Positions 31,204-39,890 of a DNA stretch of 64,000 nt are shown piece after piece. How positions within the stretch are numbered: position 1 is the stretch's first letter; each line of letters begins with the position of its first letter. The notes below the pieces were generated by a model that was given only the letters and a program-made list of their open reading frames with translations, did not search any database and was not told where the DNA came from. Made by a program: the position numbers and the translations under genes. Source of the DNA: Oxalobacter formigenes (GTDB lineage Bacteria; Pseudomonadota; Gammaproteobacteria; Burkholderiales; Burkholderiaceae_D); assembly GCA_023667225.1 (NCBI GenBank), contig JAMPAN010000005.1, forward strand, positions 16,090-80,089, in the 5' to 3' direction.

Positions 31204-32694
31204 ATGAAAAACAACCAATGGCTTACCGCTTTCCTTCAGGCATCATTTGACGAAATTTACGTTATCGACAGCCAAACCTCGCGTATTCTTCATGCCAGCG
31301 AATCTGCCTGCGCCAACCTGCAGCGGTCGTTTGACGAATTGCGGGGTCTGCCTTTCCCTGCCCTGGCCGCCCCGCCTGCAGAAACCCAGCTTGAACGCCG
31401 CATCCGTTCTTTCGGAGAACAAAGAAAAAACCGTCCTGCTTCGCCTCAGCCGCCCTGCTTTAGCGCTGTGCTAATCAGAAAAAACGGAACAACCTACCCC
31501 CTCCTTCTGCGCCTCCAAAAATGTGAAATCAACCGCACCTCTGTCATTATTGCAATAGGACAACTGCAAGCCCCTGCCGGGAAACCGGTGCAAACAACCG
31601 GCGCGGTAACCGTACCCCAAACTGCCGACATTGATGCGCCCTGGCTGGTTTACCAGATTGTCCGCCAAAATGACGGCAGCATCTCTTTTCCCCATTTAGG
31701 CAGCAGCTGCGAAAACCTGCTTGGCCTTACCCAGGAGCAACTTCAGCATAATCCGGACCTTTTCCTTTCCCTGATCCTGCCGCAGGATCGCGATTCCTAC
31801 ATCGAATCCATGACAGACTCAGCTATCCGTATGAAAAGCTGGAACTGGAAAGGCAGAATCTGGGTAAACGCCATCAAGGAAATCCGCTGGATTAACCTGC
31901 TTGCCGCTCCCCGGCTGCTTCATGACGGCAGTGTCCAGTGGGAAGGCATCATGACCAATATTACCCAAAGCAAACAGGAAGAAATGGAAATCAAGCTGTC
32001 CAAAATACGGCTTGCAGAACTTTCCGCCCACATTGAGGAAGTCAAGGAAAAGGAACGGACACAAATATCCAGGGAAATACATGATGATCTCGGCGGCAAC
32101 CTCACCGCCATCAAAATGGCGCTCGCCCTGTTGGTCAAACGCCTTCCAGCCAACCCGCCGGAACTGACTGAAAAAGCAGAATATGTTGACCAGCTTGTAG
32201 ACAGGACAATTGAGGCAGCTCACCGTATCGCCAGCAACATGCGTCCCAGCATCCTGGATATCGGCATTGTTGACGCCCTTGAATGGCAATCAGGCGAATT
32301 TACCCGCCAATCGGGCATTCCCTGTCAATTTACCTCAAACACATCTGAAATCCGGTTACAGCCAGCACAATCCACCGCGCTATTCCGTATTGCGCAAGAA
32401 GCCTTGACCAACATCGCGCGCCACGCAAAAGCCAGCCGCGTTTCGCTGGAACTGTCTATCAATAAAGCAGACATCCAGCTTAAAATCACCGATAACGGGA
32501 AAGGCATTACCGTGGCTGACCGCATGAAACCGCAATCATTCGGCATCCGGGGCATGATTGAACGGGCACACTCCCTTGGAGGCAAACTCTCTTTTGATTC
32601 CTTGCCAAAAAAAAGAAATACCATTACTGTAATAATCCCCTTTACCGATACCTCCCTTGAACCGGGAACGAATCCGCCTGAAAAAGCCGGATAG
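31204..32694 (+). CDS. PAS-domain sensor histidine kinase, NarL/UhpB type
   Basis: The 496-residue protein has no obvious membrane segment and so is probably cytoplasmic. Two PAS-like domains (about residues 5-120 and 150-265) precede a HisKA_3 dimerisation domain with phospho-acceptor His293 in SREIHDDLGGNL, then an HATPase domain with N-box AQEALTNIARHAKAS and G-box ITDNGKGI. The signal is unknown. It is followed after 9 bp by its cognate response regulator. The ATG at 31204 was chosen because the upstream extension is low-quality frame. Confidence 0.9.
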   Translation: MKNNQWLTAFLQASFDEIYVIDSQTSRILHASESACANLQRSFDELRGLPFPALAAPPAETQLERRIRSFGEQRKNRPASPQPPCFSAVLIRKNGTTYPLLLRLQKCEINRTSVIIAIGQLQAPAGKPVQTTGAVTVPQTADIDAPWLVYQIVRQNDGSISFPHLGSSCENLLGLTQEQLQHNPDLFLSLILPQDRDSYIESMTDSAIRMKSWNWKGRIWVNAIKEIRWINLLAAPRLLHDGSVQWEGIMTNITQSKQEEMEIKLSKIRLAELSAHIEEVKEKERTQISREIHDDLGGNLTAIKMALALLVKRLPANPPELTEKAEYVDQLVDRTIEAAHRIASNMRPSILDIGIVDALEWQSGEFTRQSGIPCQFTSNTSEIRLQPAQSTALFRIAQEALTNIARHAKASRVSLELSINKADIQLKITDNGKGITVADRMKPQSFGIRGMIERAHSLGGKLSFDSLPKKRNTITVIIPFTDTSLEPGTNPPEKAG

Positions 32695-32703
32695 TTCCTT
32701 TAT

Positions 32704-33375
32704 ATGCCGTTGTGTTTGAAAAACGTGAACGAAAAAAAAACCATCCGGGTCATGATAGTTGATGACCACGCCATTGTCCGGGAAGGATTAAAGCAAATTC
32801 TTGCAGACACAGACGATATTCTTGTCTCCGGTGAAGGTGAAAATGGACTGGACGCTGTCAAGCTGGCAAGAACCATGGAAGGAGACGTCATGCTGCTTGA
32901 TATCACCATGCCGGATCGTAACGGGATTGAAATATTAAAACAAATCCACCGGGAAAAACCCGCCCTTTCCATACTGATGCTCTCCATGCACCGCGAAGAC
33001 CAGTATGCCCTTCGTTCCCTCAAAGCCGGCGCTGTCGGCTACCTCAACAAACAAAGTGCGCCCAACGAACTGGTCAAAGCCATTCGCCTGGTTGCTTCCG
33101 GCAACAAATACATCAGTCCTGTTTTGGCACAGGAACTGGCGCGCCATTTGTCAGAAGATGCCGAAAAAGCCCCGCACGAATCCCTTTCCGACAGAGAATT
33201 CCAGACTCTCCTGATGATCGCGGGAGGGCAATCTGTATCTGAAATCGCGGCTGAACTCTCCCTGTCCGTCAAAACAGTCAGCGAATACCGCTCCCGCATC
33301 CTTGCCAAAATGAACCTCAAGAACAATGCGGAACTGATGCACTACGCCATCCGGCGCAAACTGGTAACAGAATAA
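32704..33375 (+). CDS. LuxR/NarL-family response regulator
   Basis: The 223-residue regulator has a receiver domain with acidic pocket (VDDH), phospho-acceptor Asp66 in MLLDITMPD, and the conserved Lys in GYLNKQSA. A C-terminal LuxR-type helix-turn-helix follows (LSDREFQTLLMIAGGQSVSE). It pairs with the upstream kinase. Target genes cannot be told from the sequence. The AT-rich restriction-modification island begins about 80 bp after its stop. Confidence 0.92.
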   Translation: MPLCLKNVNEKKTIRVMIVDDHAIVREGLKQILADTDDILVSGEGENGLDAVKLARTMEGDVMLLDITMPDRNGIEILKQIHREKPALSILMLSMHREDQYALRSLKAGAVGYLNKQSAPNELVKAIRLVASGNKYISPVLAQELARHLSEDAEKAPHESLSDREFQTLLMIAGGQSVSEIAAELSLSVKTVSEYRSRILAKMNLKNNAELMHYAIRRKLVTE

Positions 33376-33466
33376 GGCGCATATCCTTTAATCCGGCTCT
33401 ATGCCGCCCCTTTGGCACAACCAGAGCGGCAGCAGCACATGGCAATGCCATGCCGTCAATAAAAAT

Positions 33467-33640
33467 ATGACCAATGCAGAACTTATGGAACAGGCTGGAA
33501 TTAGTGCCAATATCATAACAAAATTGAAGAGAAACAATTATCTTTCTCTTGATACGATTGAGAAGATATGCAGTACACTCCACTGTGGTGTTGATGATGT
33601 CCTCGAATTTGAAGATGTCTCCAAGGAAGGAAATCAATGA
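33467..33640 (+). CDS. XRE-family HTH regulator, N-terminally shortened
   Basis: The 57 residues from the ATG at 33467 match the HTH_26-type XRE family (ELMEQAGISANIITKLKRN, then TLHCGVDDVLEF). Family members normally have about 12 more N-terminal residues (a KLWKLLIDK-like helix); here the upstream sequence is unrelated, so the gene appears cut at the island boundary. No good ribosome site precedes the ATG. It overlaps the methyltransferase start in an ATGA arrangement and may have been the control gene of the system. Confidence 0.65.
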   Translation: MTNAELMEQAGISANIITKLKRNNYLSLDTIEKICSTLHCGVDDVLEFEDVSKEGNQ

Positions 33641-34488
33641 TTGACATAAATTCTCCCGTTTATCCAATGGTGAATAGCCTTTTTGAAGAAGATTGCTTGG
33701 TATGTATGAAGCGCATCCCTGATGGGTGCATTGATATGATTCTTTGCGATTTGCCGTATGGTATGACCCAAAATCAGTGGGATAGCTACATTCCTTTGGA
33801 TTTATTGTGGGAGCAGTATTGGAGAATTATTAAGCAAAATGGTGCAATCGTTCTTACTTCTCAAGGTCTGTTTACTGCAAGCCTAATCCTTAGCCAGCCC
33901 AAATATTACAAATATAAATGGATATGGGAGAAATCAAAGCCCACGAACTTTTTGAATGCTAAAAAGCAGCCTTTAAGAAAGCATGAAGATGTGTGCGTTT
34001 TTTATAAAAGGCAACCCACATATCATCCTCAAATGACCAAAGGCGAGCCGTATGACAAAGGCGTCAGAAAAAATCAACTAAGCGGAAGTTACGGCGACTT
34101 TCTACCCGTTCATGTGGCAAGCGATGGCGACCGCTATCCGACAGACATTATTTATGTTAAAACAGCAGAATGTGAGGGCGAGGTTGTCCACCCAACCCAA
34201 AAGCCTATCGAATTAGGCAGATACTTCATTCGGACTTATTCTGATCCTGGCGATATCATCCTTGATAACACTTTTGGAAGCGGCTCTTTTTTAGTTGCCG
34301 CACTCATGGAAGGCCGCAATTTTATTGGGATTGAAAAGAATGAAGATGTTGCATTATTCAAACGAGATAAAATCAGCTACATTGATGTTGCAAGACGGCG
34401 CTTATTTTTAGCGTGGAAAAGTCTGGATAAGAAGATGCGTCAATACATTATCAAGACTAACCTCATAAGCGATTTTACAGAAAGGTAG
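33637..34488 (+). CDS. Site-specific DNA methyltransferase, beta class (N6_N4_Mtase)
   Basis: The 283-residue protein has the catalytic motif DLPY (motif IV) near residue 38 and the SAM-binding motif DNTFGSGS (motif I) near residue 210. This order defines the beta class of amino-DNA methyltransferases. The motif HPTQKP lies between them. Whether it methylates adenine N6 or cytosine N4 cannot be told. It is flanked by the regulator and the nuclease-methyltransferase and probably protects the host target site or one strand of it. Confidence 0.9.
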   Translation: MIDINSPVYPMVNSLFEEDCLVCMKRIPDGCIDMILCDLPYGMTQNQWDSYIPLDLLWEQYWRIIKQNGAIVLTSQGLFTASLILSQPKYYKYKWIWEKSKPTNFLNAKKQPLRKHEDVCVFYKRQPTYHPQMTKGEPYDKGVRKNQLSGSYGDFLPVHVASDGDRYPTDIIYVKTAECEGEVVHPTQKPIELGRYFIRTYSDPGDIILDNTFGSGSFLVAALMEGRNFIGIEKNEDVALFKRDKISYIDVARRRLFLAWKSLDKKMRQYIIKTNLISDFTER

Positions 34489-34495
34489 ATTTTGT

Positions 34496-37228
34496 ATGGC
34501 AACGATTATCCGACGAAACGAACGCAGCTGGACAATCGAAGTGATTACAAAAATCAATGCGATTGCGAATGCCAATGACCTGATTATTAAGCGGGCTGGT
34601 GGCGAAAGCACAATTTCAACCGGTCGTGGCAATACCATGTTCCCCGATGTGTTTCTTTACGGCAACCAAGAACAGAGTATTATCTTGCAAGGTTGGGAAC
34701 TCAAAATGCCTGATGTTCCGATTGAAGATGAGACTTTCATCAAAGATGCCCAGCGAAAGGCAATCGCCTTGAACCTAAATAGTTGCCTGATTTGGAATTT
34801 TACATACGCTGTTCTTTATGTGCGAAGCGAGAAAAATTCATTTACAAAACTCAAACAATGGGATTCAACGAACTATATCCGTTCAAGAGCTGATGTGGAA
34901 ACATATCGTGCGGATTGGGAGTCATTGCTTGAGCAGGTTATTGTCGAGGTAAATGGCTACTTTGTATCTGGTCAATTCCGCAATGCGCCCCTAAGCGATG
35001 TCATTTCAGATAGCACAATTACGACACTTATTCGGCGAAATAAAGATATTATTGCGGAACACCTTAAAAATGCAGCGTTCCGCGATGCGGTTATGTCTGC
35101 TTACATCGACAATTGGTGGGTAGGCGTTAAATCTGAATATGAACACGATGAGGAAGATAAATACAAAGCCTATGCAAAATCCATTATTTTGAATTGGGCG
35201 AACCGTATTATCTTTGCTCATATCATTAAGGACAAGCAAAACGGGGCATTGATTATCAATGACCTTGACTATGATACTACTCCAGGCGAAGCAAATGAAT
35301 TTTTCAAGAAGATAACTGCCAGATGTGACTTTTTCAATATCTTTTCTTCCGTAATGTACGACGAGATTCTGCCTGACTTGTCTTGGCAAGACTTTGTAGA
35401 ACTTTCGATGTTCCTAAAAAACAATGGAATCGAGCATCTTAATCAAGAAGCCTTGCAAAATATATTGGAAGGTTCTGTCGCCACAAGCAAAAGAGAGATT
35501 AACGGTCAGTTCACAACACCGCTAGAATTGGCGAGATTGTTAGTTCGTTTAACCGTAAAAGACTGGACGGATGCAGTGTTAGATTGCTGCTGTGGTACGG
35601 GAACAATTTCAAAGGCGGCCATTCAAATTAAAAAGAAGCAGCTTTCGGCAAAAGACGCTGTGGAATCTGTTTGGGCTTGTGATAAGTACAAATATCCTTT
35701 GCAGATGGCCAACATCAGCATGACGGATTCTGACACAATTAACCTTGCAAACCGTCTGTTCCAACATAATGCACTGACCCTTTCGATTGGAGAAGATGTG
35801 TCAATCGTCAATCCAGAAACTGGGGCGGAAATGCACTTGGCTCTCCCCGCATTTGGAGCAGTTGTATCTAATCTTCCATTTGTCCCGTTTGAGATTATTC
35901 CAAATGATGATAAGGACGAAATTGCGAAGATGCCGCTTTCGTCCAGTTTGGACGGTAGATCGGATTTGTATTGTTATATCGCAATGAAGATTGCCGATGT
36001 AATAAAGCCAGGCGGAACTCTTGGTATCATCACTTCAAATTCGTGGCTGGGTACAATAGCGGGAACGAAACTCATAGAGGCACTAAAACAAAAATACCTC
36101 TTGAAACAAGTCCACATCAGTGGAAATGGCCGTTGGTTTAAGAACGCAGATGTTGTGACGACAATCATCGTTTTAGAAAAGAAAAAAGACGCACAGGCTG
36201 CGGATACAAACTTTTGGCTATGGAGAATGCCACTGGATATCTTTGCTGAAAATAGCGAGGCAGAAGATACTCTGGTTAATTCAGCATTGCTTGGAAAAGA
36301 AATCAATGCGGCAGTTGCGAAAAGGTCAAGCTACTCTACAGCGCAGATTGATAACCTTTTAAGCCTTAATATAAGTTACAATTCTCTGTTCCACAATGTG
36401 GATTGGCTTCTCGACATAAAGGATAAGCTGATTCCCATCAACAAAGCTTTCCAAGTTTTTCGAGGTAGCCGCCGTGGTTGGGATGCTCTGTTTTATCCTC
36501 AACGCGGTGAACACAAAATTGAAAGTGCCTACTTGCGGAAGGTTTTAATAAATGCTAGAAATGTGACCAGTTTAATTACTGTTGCGGATGGAGATGCCTT
36601 TTGTTGCGGCTTGTCTCTTGATGAATTGAAGGCTCTTGGACATAAAGGCGCATTGGAGTGGATTGATAAATTCGCCGGTCAAAGAAATGATGTTGGGAGA
36701 CTACTGTCAGATGTTCTGAATCGCAGAGGTATGGAATGGTACGAGTTGCAGGACAATGAGATTGCTGAAATTTTTACCATGATGAATCCTGACCAGCGTC
36801 TGTTCTTTGCAAAGTTTGAAACTCCTTCTTTCGTGAATCAAAGGCTGATTGGATTGACCCACAAAGTTTCTTATCCAGATGCGGAGTTGAATCACGCCCT
36901 GCTCAATTCGATGCTTACGATGTTTTATATTGAGGCATCTGGATTTGGACGGGGACTTGGGGTGCTGGATATAAACAAAGACAGCATTGCAAACTGCTAT
37001 ATGCTTAATCCTAAGCTGGTAGATGCTTCAGCAAGAAGAAAGATACTGACTGCCTTTGATAAGGTGAAAGCAAGAAGTATCATGAAGGTTTCAGATGAGC
37101 TGTGCGATGATGTTCGTCTTGAATTTGAACATGAGGTTTTACGGAGCTTTGGAATTGACGAATATTTCGATAAAATCAAGGCATCTCTGCTCTCTATGCA
37201 AGAGGCAAGAGCGGCAGTAAAAAAATAA
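34496..37228 (+). CDS. Fused restriction nuclease / N6-adenine DNA methyltransferase (type IIG-like)
   Basis: The 910-residue protein has an N-terminal PD-(D/E)XK-like site: Pro50-Asp51 (MFPDVFLY), Glu68-x-Lys70 (GWELK) and a later Gln near residue 86. A gamma-class methyltransferase core follows, with motif X (GQFTTP, about 338), motif I (VLDCCCGTGT, 361-370) and motif IV as NLPF (459-462), a variant of NPPF. The C-terminal 350 residues probably contain the target-recognition part. This layout resembles type IIG or related single-chain enzymes. Recognition sequence and activity are unknown. Confidence 0.8.
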   Translation: MATIIRRNERSWTIEVITKINAIANANDLIIKRAGGESTISTGRGNTMFPDVFLYGNQEQSIILQGWELKMPDVPIEDETFIKDAQRKAIALNLNSCLIWNFTYAVLYVRSEKNSFTKLKQWDSTNYIRSRADVETYRADWESLLEQVIVEVNGYFVSGQFRNAPLSDVISDSTITTLIRRNKDIIAEHLKNAAFRDAVMSAYIDNWWVGVKSEYEHDEEDKYKAYAKSIILNWANRIIFAHIIKDKQNGALIINDLDYDTTPGEANEFFKKITARCDFFNIFSSVMYDEILPDLSWQDFVELSMFLKNNGIEHLNQEALQNILEGSVATSKREINGQFTTPLELARLLVRLTVKDWTDAVLDCCCGTGTISKAAIQIKKKQLSAKDAVESVWACDKYKYPLQMANISMTDSDTINLANRLFQHNALTLSIGEDVSIVNPETGAEMHLALPAFGAVVSNLPFVPFEIIPNDDKDEIAKMPLSSSLDGRSDLYCYIAMKIADVIKPGGTLGIITSNSWLGTIAGTKLIEALKQKYLLKQVHISGNGRWFKNADVVTTIIVLEKKKDAQAADTNFWLWRMPLDIFAENSEAEDTLVNSALLGKEINAAVAKRSSYSTAQIDNLLSLNISYNSLFHNVDWLLDIKDKLIPINKAFQVFRGSRRGWDALFYPQRGEHKIESAYLRKVLINARNVTSLITVADGDAFCCGLSLDELKALGHKGALEWIDKFAGQRNDVGRLLSDVLNRRGMEWYELQDNEIAEIFTMMNPDQRLFFAKFETPSFVNQRLIGLTHKVSYPDAELNHALLNSMLTMFYIEASGFGRGLGVLDINKDSIANCYMLNPKLVDASARRKILTAFDKVKARSIMKVSDELCDDVRLEFEHEVLRSFGIDEYFDKIKASLLSMQEARAAVKK

Positions 37229-37237
37229 CTCACGCTT

Positions 37238-37270
37238 AAAGCGTCCAACCGTAAAAAGTTGGGCGCTTTT
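37238..37270 (+). terminator. Rho-independent terminator of the R-M island
   Basis: A 12-bp stem with one G-U pair (37238-37249 with 37258-37269) ends in a T-run, 9 bp after the stop of the nuclease-methyltransferase. It marks the right end of the island's transcript. Confidence 0.85.
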
Positions 37271-37446
37271 CTGAGAGAATGTGCCCGGTTTCTTCCTGCC
37301 GGAAACCGGCATAAAAAACTGTCTGACAACATTTTACCTGTATCATGCCTTGCCCTGCTGATATTATGTGGCGCAAAAATTGGCAAAAGCAGAAAAAACG
37401 TCTGCCTTTTGCATCTGGATTGAGCAGATACTGACTGGAGACTGCG

Positions 37447-39699
37447 ATGAAATTTCGTTTTCCTATCGTCATCATCGATGAAGATTACCGATCCGAAAAT
37501 ACGTCGGGCCTGGGCATCCGTGCGCTGGCCAAAGCCATAGAAGACGAAGGCATGGAAGTGCTGGGCGTAACCAGCTACGGCGATTTATCCCAATTTGCCC
37601 AGCAGCAATCCCGCGCATCTGCCTTCATTCTTTCCATTGACGATGAGGAATTTGGCGAAGGAACCGCATCCGAAATCAGCAATGCACTAAAACCGCTGCA
37701 TAATTTTGTGGAGGAAATTCGCGACAAAAATGCGGATATTCCCATCTACCTGTATGGAGAAACCCGCACCTCACGGCATATCCCCAACGACCTGCTGCGT
37801 GAACTGCATGGGTTCATCCACATGTTTGAAGACACACCGGAATTCGTGGCGCGCCATATTATACGGGAAGCAAAATCCTACCTGGACGGACTGGCTCCCC
37901 CGTTCTTCCGTGCACTCATGCACTACGCGCAAGACGGCTCCTATTCGTGGCACTGCCCTGGCCATTCCGGCGGCGTCGCCTTCCTCAAATCACCGATCGG
38001 GCAAATGTTCCATCAGTTTTTCGGGGAAAACATGCTCCGTGCCGATGTTTGCAACGCAGTGGAAGAACTGGGACAACTGCTTGACCATACCGGCCCCGTC
38101 GTGCAAAGCGAACGCAACGCCGCCCGTATCTTCAATGCCGACCATTGCTACTTTGTCACTAACGGCACCTCCACCTCCAACAAAATCGTGTGGCATTCCA
38201 CCATTGCCAACGGTGACATCGTCGTAGTAGATCGCAATTGCCATAAATCGGTTCTGCATGCCATTATCATGACAGGTGCGATCCCTGTTTTTCTGATGCC
38301 GACCCGCAATCATTACGGCATCATCGGCCCAATCCCCAAAGAAGAATTCGAGCCGGCCAACATCCGCCGGAAAATTGAGGCAAATCCCTTTGCACGTGAT
38401 GCTGCCAGCAAGAAACCCCGCGTACTGACACTAACCCAGTCCACCTACGACGGCATTATCTACAATGTTGAAACCATTAAGGAAATGCTTGACGGCGAAA
38501 TCGACACCCTGCATTTTGACGAGGCCTGGCTGCCGCACGCTACCTTCCATGAGTTCTACAAAGATATGCATGCCATCGGCAAAAACTCTGCCCGTGCCCA
38601 AAAATCCATTATTTTTTCCACCCAGTCCACCCACAAACTGCTGGCCGGCCTGTCGCAGGCTTCCCAGATACTGGTTCAGGAATCCGAAACCGTCAAACTC
38701 GATCAGGATGTTTTCAACGAAGCCTTCCTGATGCACACCTCCACTTCACCGCAATACGCCATCATTGCTTCCTGTGATGTTGCCGCCGCCATGATGGAGC
38801 CGCCAGGCGGCAGGGCGCTGGTTGAAGAATCCCTGCTGGAAGCCCTGGACTTCAGGCGCGCCATGAAAAAAGTCTCCCAGGAATTCGGGCAGGAATGGTG
38901 GTTTGAAGTATGGGGGCCCAGCCAGTTTGCAGAAGATGATATTGGAGAACGCGGCGACTGGATGCTCCGTGCCGAAGACACCTGGCATGGATTCGGCAAC
39001 ATTGCCCCTGGTTTCAACATGCTGGACCCGATCAAGGCAACCATCATCACCCCAGGACTCTCCCTGGATGGCGATTTCAAGGAAAGCGGCATTCCGGCCT
39101 CCATCGTCAAAACCTACCTGGCCGAACATGGCGTAATTATCGAAAAATGCGGCCTTTATTCCTTCTTCATTATGTTTACCATCGGCATTACCAAAGGCCG
39201 CTGGAACACGCTTTTGACCGCCCTGCAACAATTCAAGGACGACTACGACCGCAACCAGCCCATCTGGCGAATCCTGCCGGAATTTGCGGCGCGCTCTCCC
39301 CACTATGAACGTCTGGGATTGAAAGATCTTTGCCAAAGCATCCACGATTTTTACCGTGAATATGATGTAGCGCGCCTGACGACAGAAATGTACTTGTCCG
39401 ACATGATTCCCGCTATGAAACCGGCCGATGCCTTTGCCCGGATGGCCCACCGGAAAATCGAGCGGGTACCCATCGATGAACTGGAAGGCCGCGTTACTGC
39501 TATCCTGCTGACCCCTTACCCGCCGGGGATTCCGCTTCTCATCCCGGGAGAAAGGTTCAACAAAACCATTGTGGACTATCTCAAATTTGCACGGGATTTC
39601 AATGAAAAATTCCCCGGATTTGAAACCGATGTGCACGGCCTGGTAACCCGGGAAATAGACGGAAAACGCGGCTATTTTGTTGATTGCGTCATTGATTGA
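37447..39699 (+). CDS. Ornithine/lysine/arginine decarboxylase (fold type I, large form)
   Basis: This PLP-dependent basic amino-acid decarboxylase is 750 residues long, close to E. coli AdiA. An N-terminal CheY-like wing domain (about 1-130) is followed by the aminotransferase-fold core with PLP-binding Lys397 in STQSTHKLLAGLSQ, and a C-terminal domain. It would consume a proton and release CO2 plus a polyamine or agmatine. Substrate choice cannot be settled from sequence; the length favours arginine. No amino-acid antiporter gene lies beside it. Confidence 0.88.
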   Translation: MKFRFPIVIIDEDYRSENTSGLGIRALAKAIEDEGMEVLGVTSYGDLSQFAQQQSRASAFILSIDDEEFGEGTASEISNALKPLHNFVEEIRDKNADIPIYLYGETRTSRHIPNDLLRELHGFIHMFEDTPEFVARHIIREAKSYLDGLAPPFFRALMHYAQDGSYSWHCPGHSGGVAFLKSPIGQMFHQFFGENMLRADVCNAVEELGQLLDHTGPVVQSERNAARIFNADHCYFVTNGTSTSNKIVWHSTIANGDIVVVDRNCHKSVLHAIIMTGAIPVFLMPTRNHYGIIGPIPKEEFEPANIRRKIEANPFARDAASKKPRVLTLTQSTYDGIIYNVETIKEMLDGEIDTLHFDEAWLPHATFHEFYKDMHAIGKNSARAQKSIIFSTQSTHKLLAGLSQASQILVQESETVKLDQDVFNEAFLMHTSTSPQYAIIASCDVAAAMMEPPGGRALVEESLLEALDFRRAMKKVSQEFGQEWWFEVWGPSQFAEDDIGERGDWMLRAEDTWHGFGNIAPGFNMLDPIKATIITPGLSLDGDFKESGIPASIVKTYLAEHGVIIEKCGLYSFFIMFTIGITKGRWNTLLTALQQFKDDYDRNQPIWRILPEFAARSPHYERLGLKDLCQSIHDFYREYDVARLTTEMYLSDMIPAMKPADAFARMAHRKIERVPIDELEGRVTAILLTPYPPGIPLLIPGERFNKTIVDYLKFARDFNEKFPGFETDVHGLVTREIDGKRGYFVDCVID

Positions 39700-39717
39700 A
39701 CCATAAAAGCAAACCAC

Positions 39718-39743
39718 CCCTGCCGGGAAACAAACCGGCAGGG
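39718..39743. terminator. Terminator-like hairpin after the decarboxylase gene
   Basis: A perfect 9-bp GC-rich stem (39718-39726 with 39735-39743) with an 8-nt loop lies 19 bp after the stop codon. A U-run is missing on the plus strand, so termination may be weak or factor-assisted. Confidence 0.4.
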
Positions 39744-39890
39744 AAAATAACACCGCACCGTTCCTGATACCCTGCAAAACTGGCTGCCATACTTTGCCGC
39801 CCGTCCTCTTTCTGCTTCAGAAAAATAACATAACAGTAAGGCAATCCTGCATAATAAGCGCCTGTTTTTCACTTTCTGTCAAATCTGACC

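Larger units (their letters stand above)
33455..37270 (+). mobile_element. AT-rich restriction-modification island
   Basis: Three tightly packed genes (XRE regulator, beta-class methyltransferase, nuclease-methyltransferase) plus a terminator are visibly richer in A+T and in codons such as AAA, ATT and GAT than the genes on either side. They interrupt an otherwise host-like stretch. The left limit falls inside the XRE reading frame. No integrase, insertion sequence or flanking direct repeat was found, so the transfer route is unknown. Confidence 0.6.

Noticed and set aside
37285..37309. An 8-bp hairpin (37285-37292 with 37302-37309) after the R-M terminator, considered as the displaced terminator of the response-regulator gene.
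   Set aside because: No T-run on the plus strand; the idea cannot be supported from sequence alone.
38746..39777. A 343-residue open frame antisense to the decarboxylase gene.
   Set aside because: It mirrors the strongly biased codons of the real gene on the other strand, has no family motif, and has no ribosome site.
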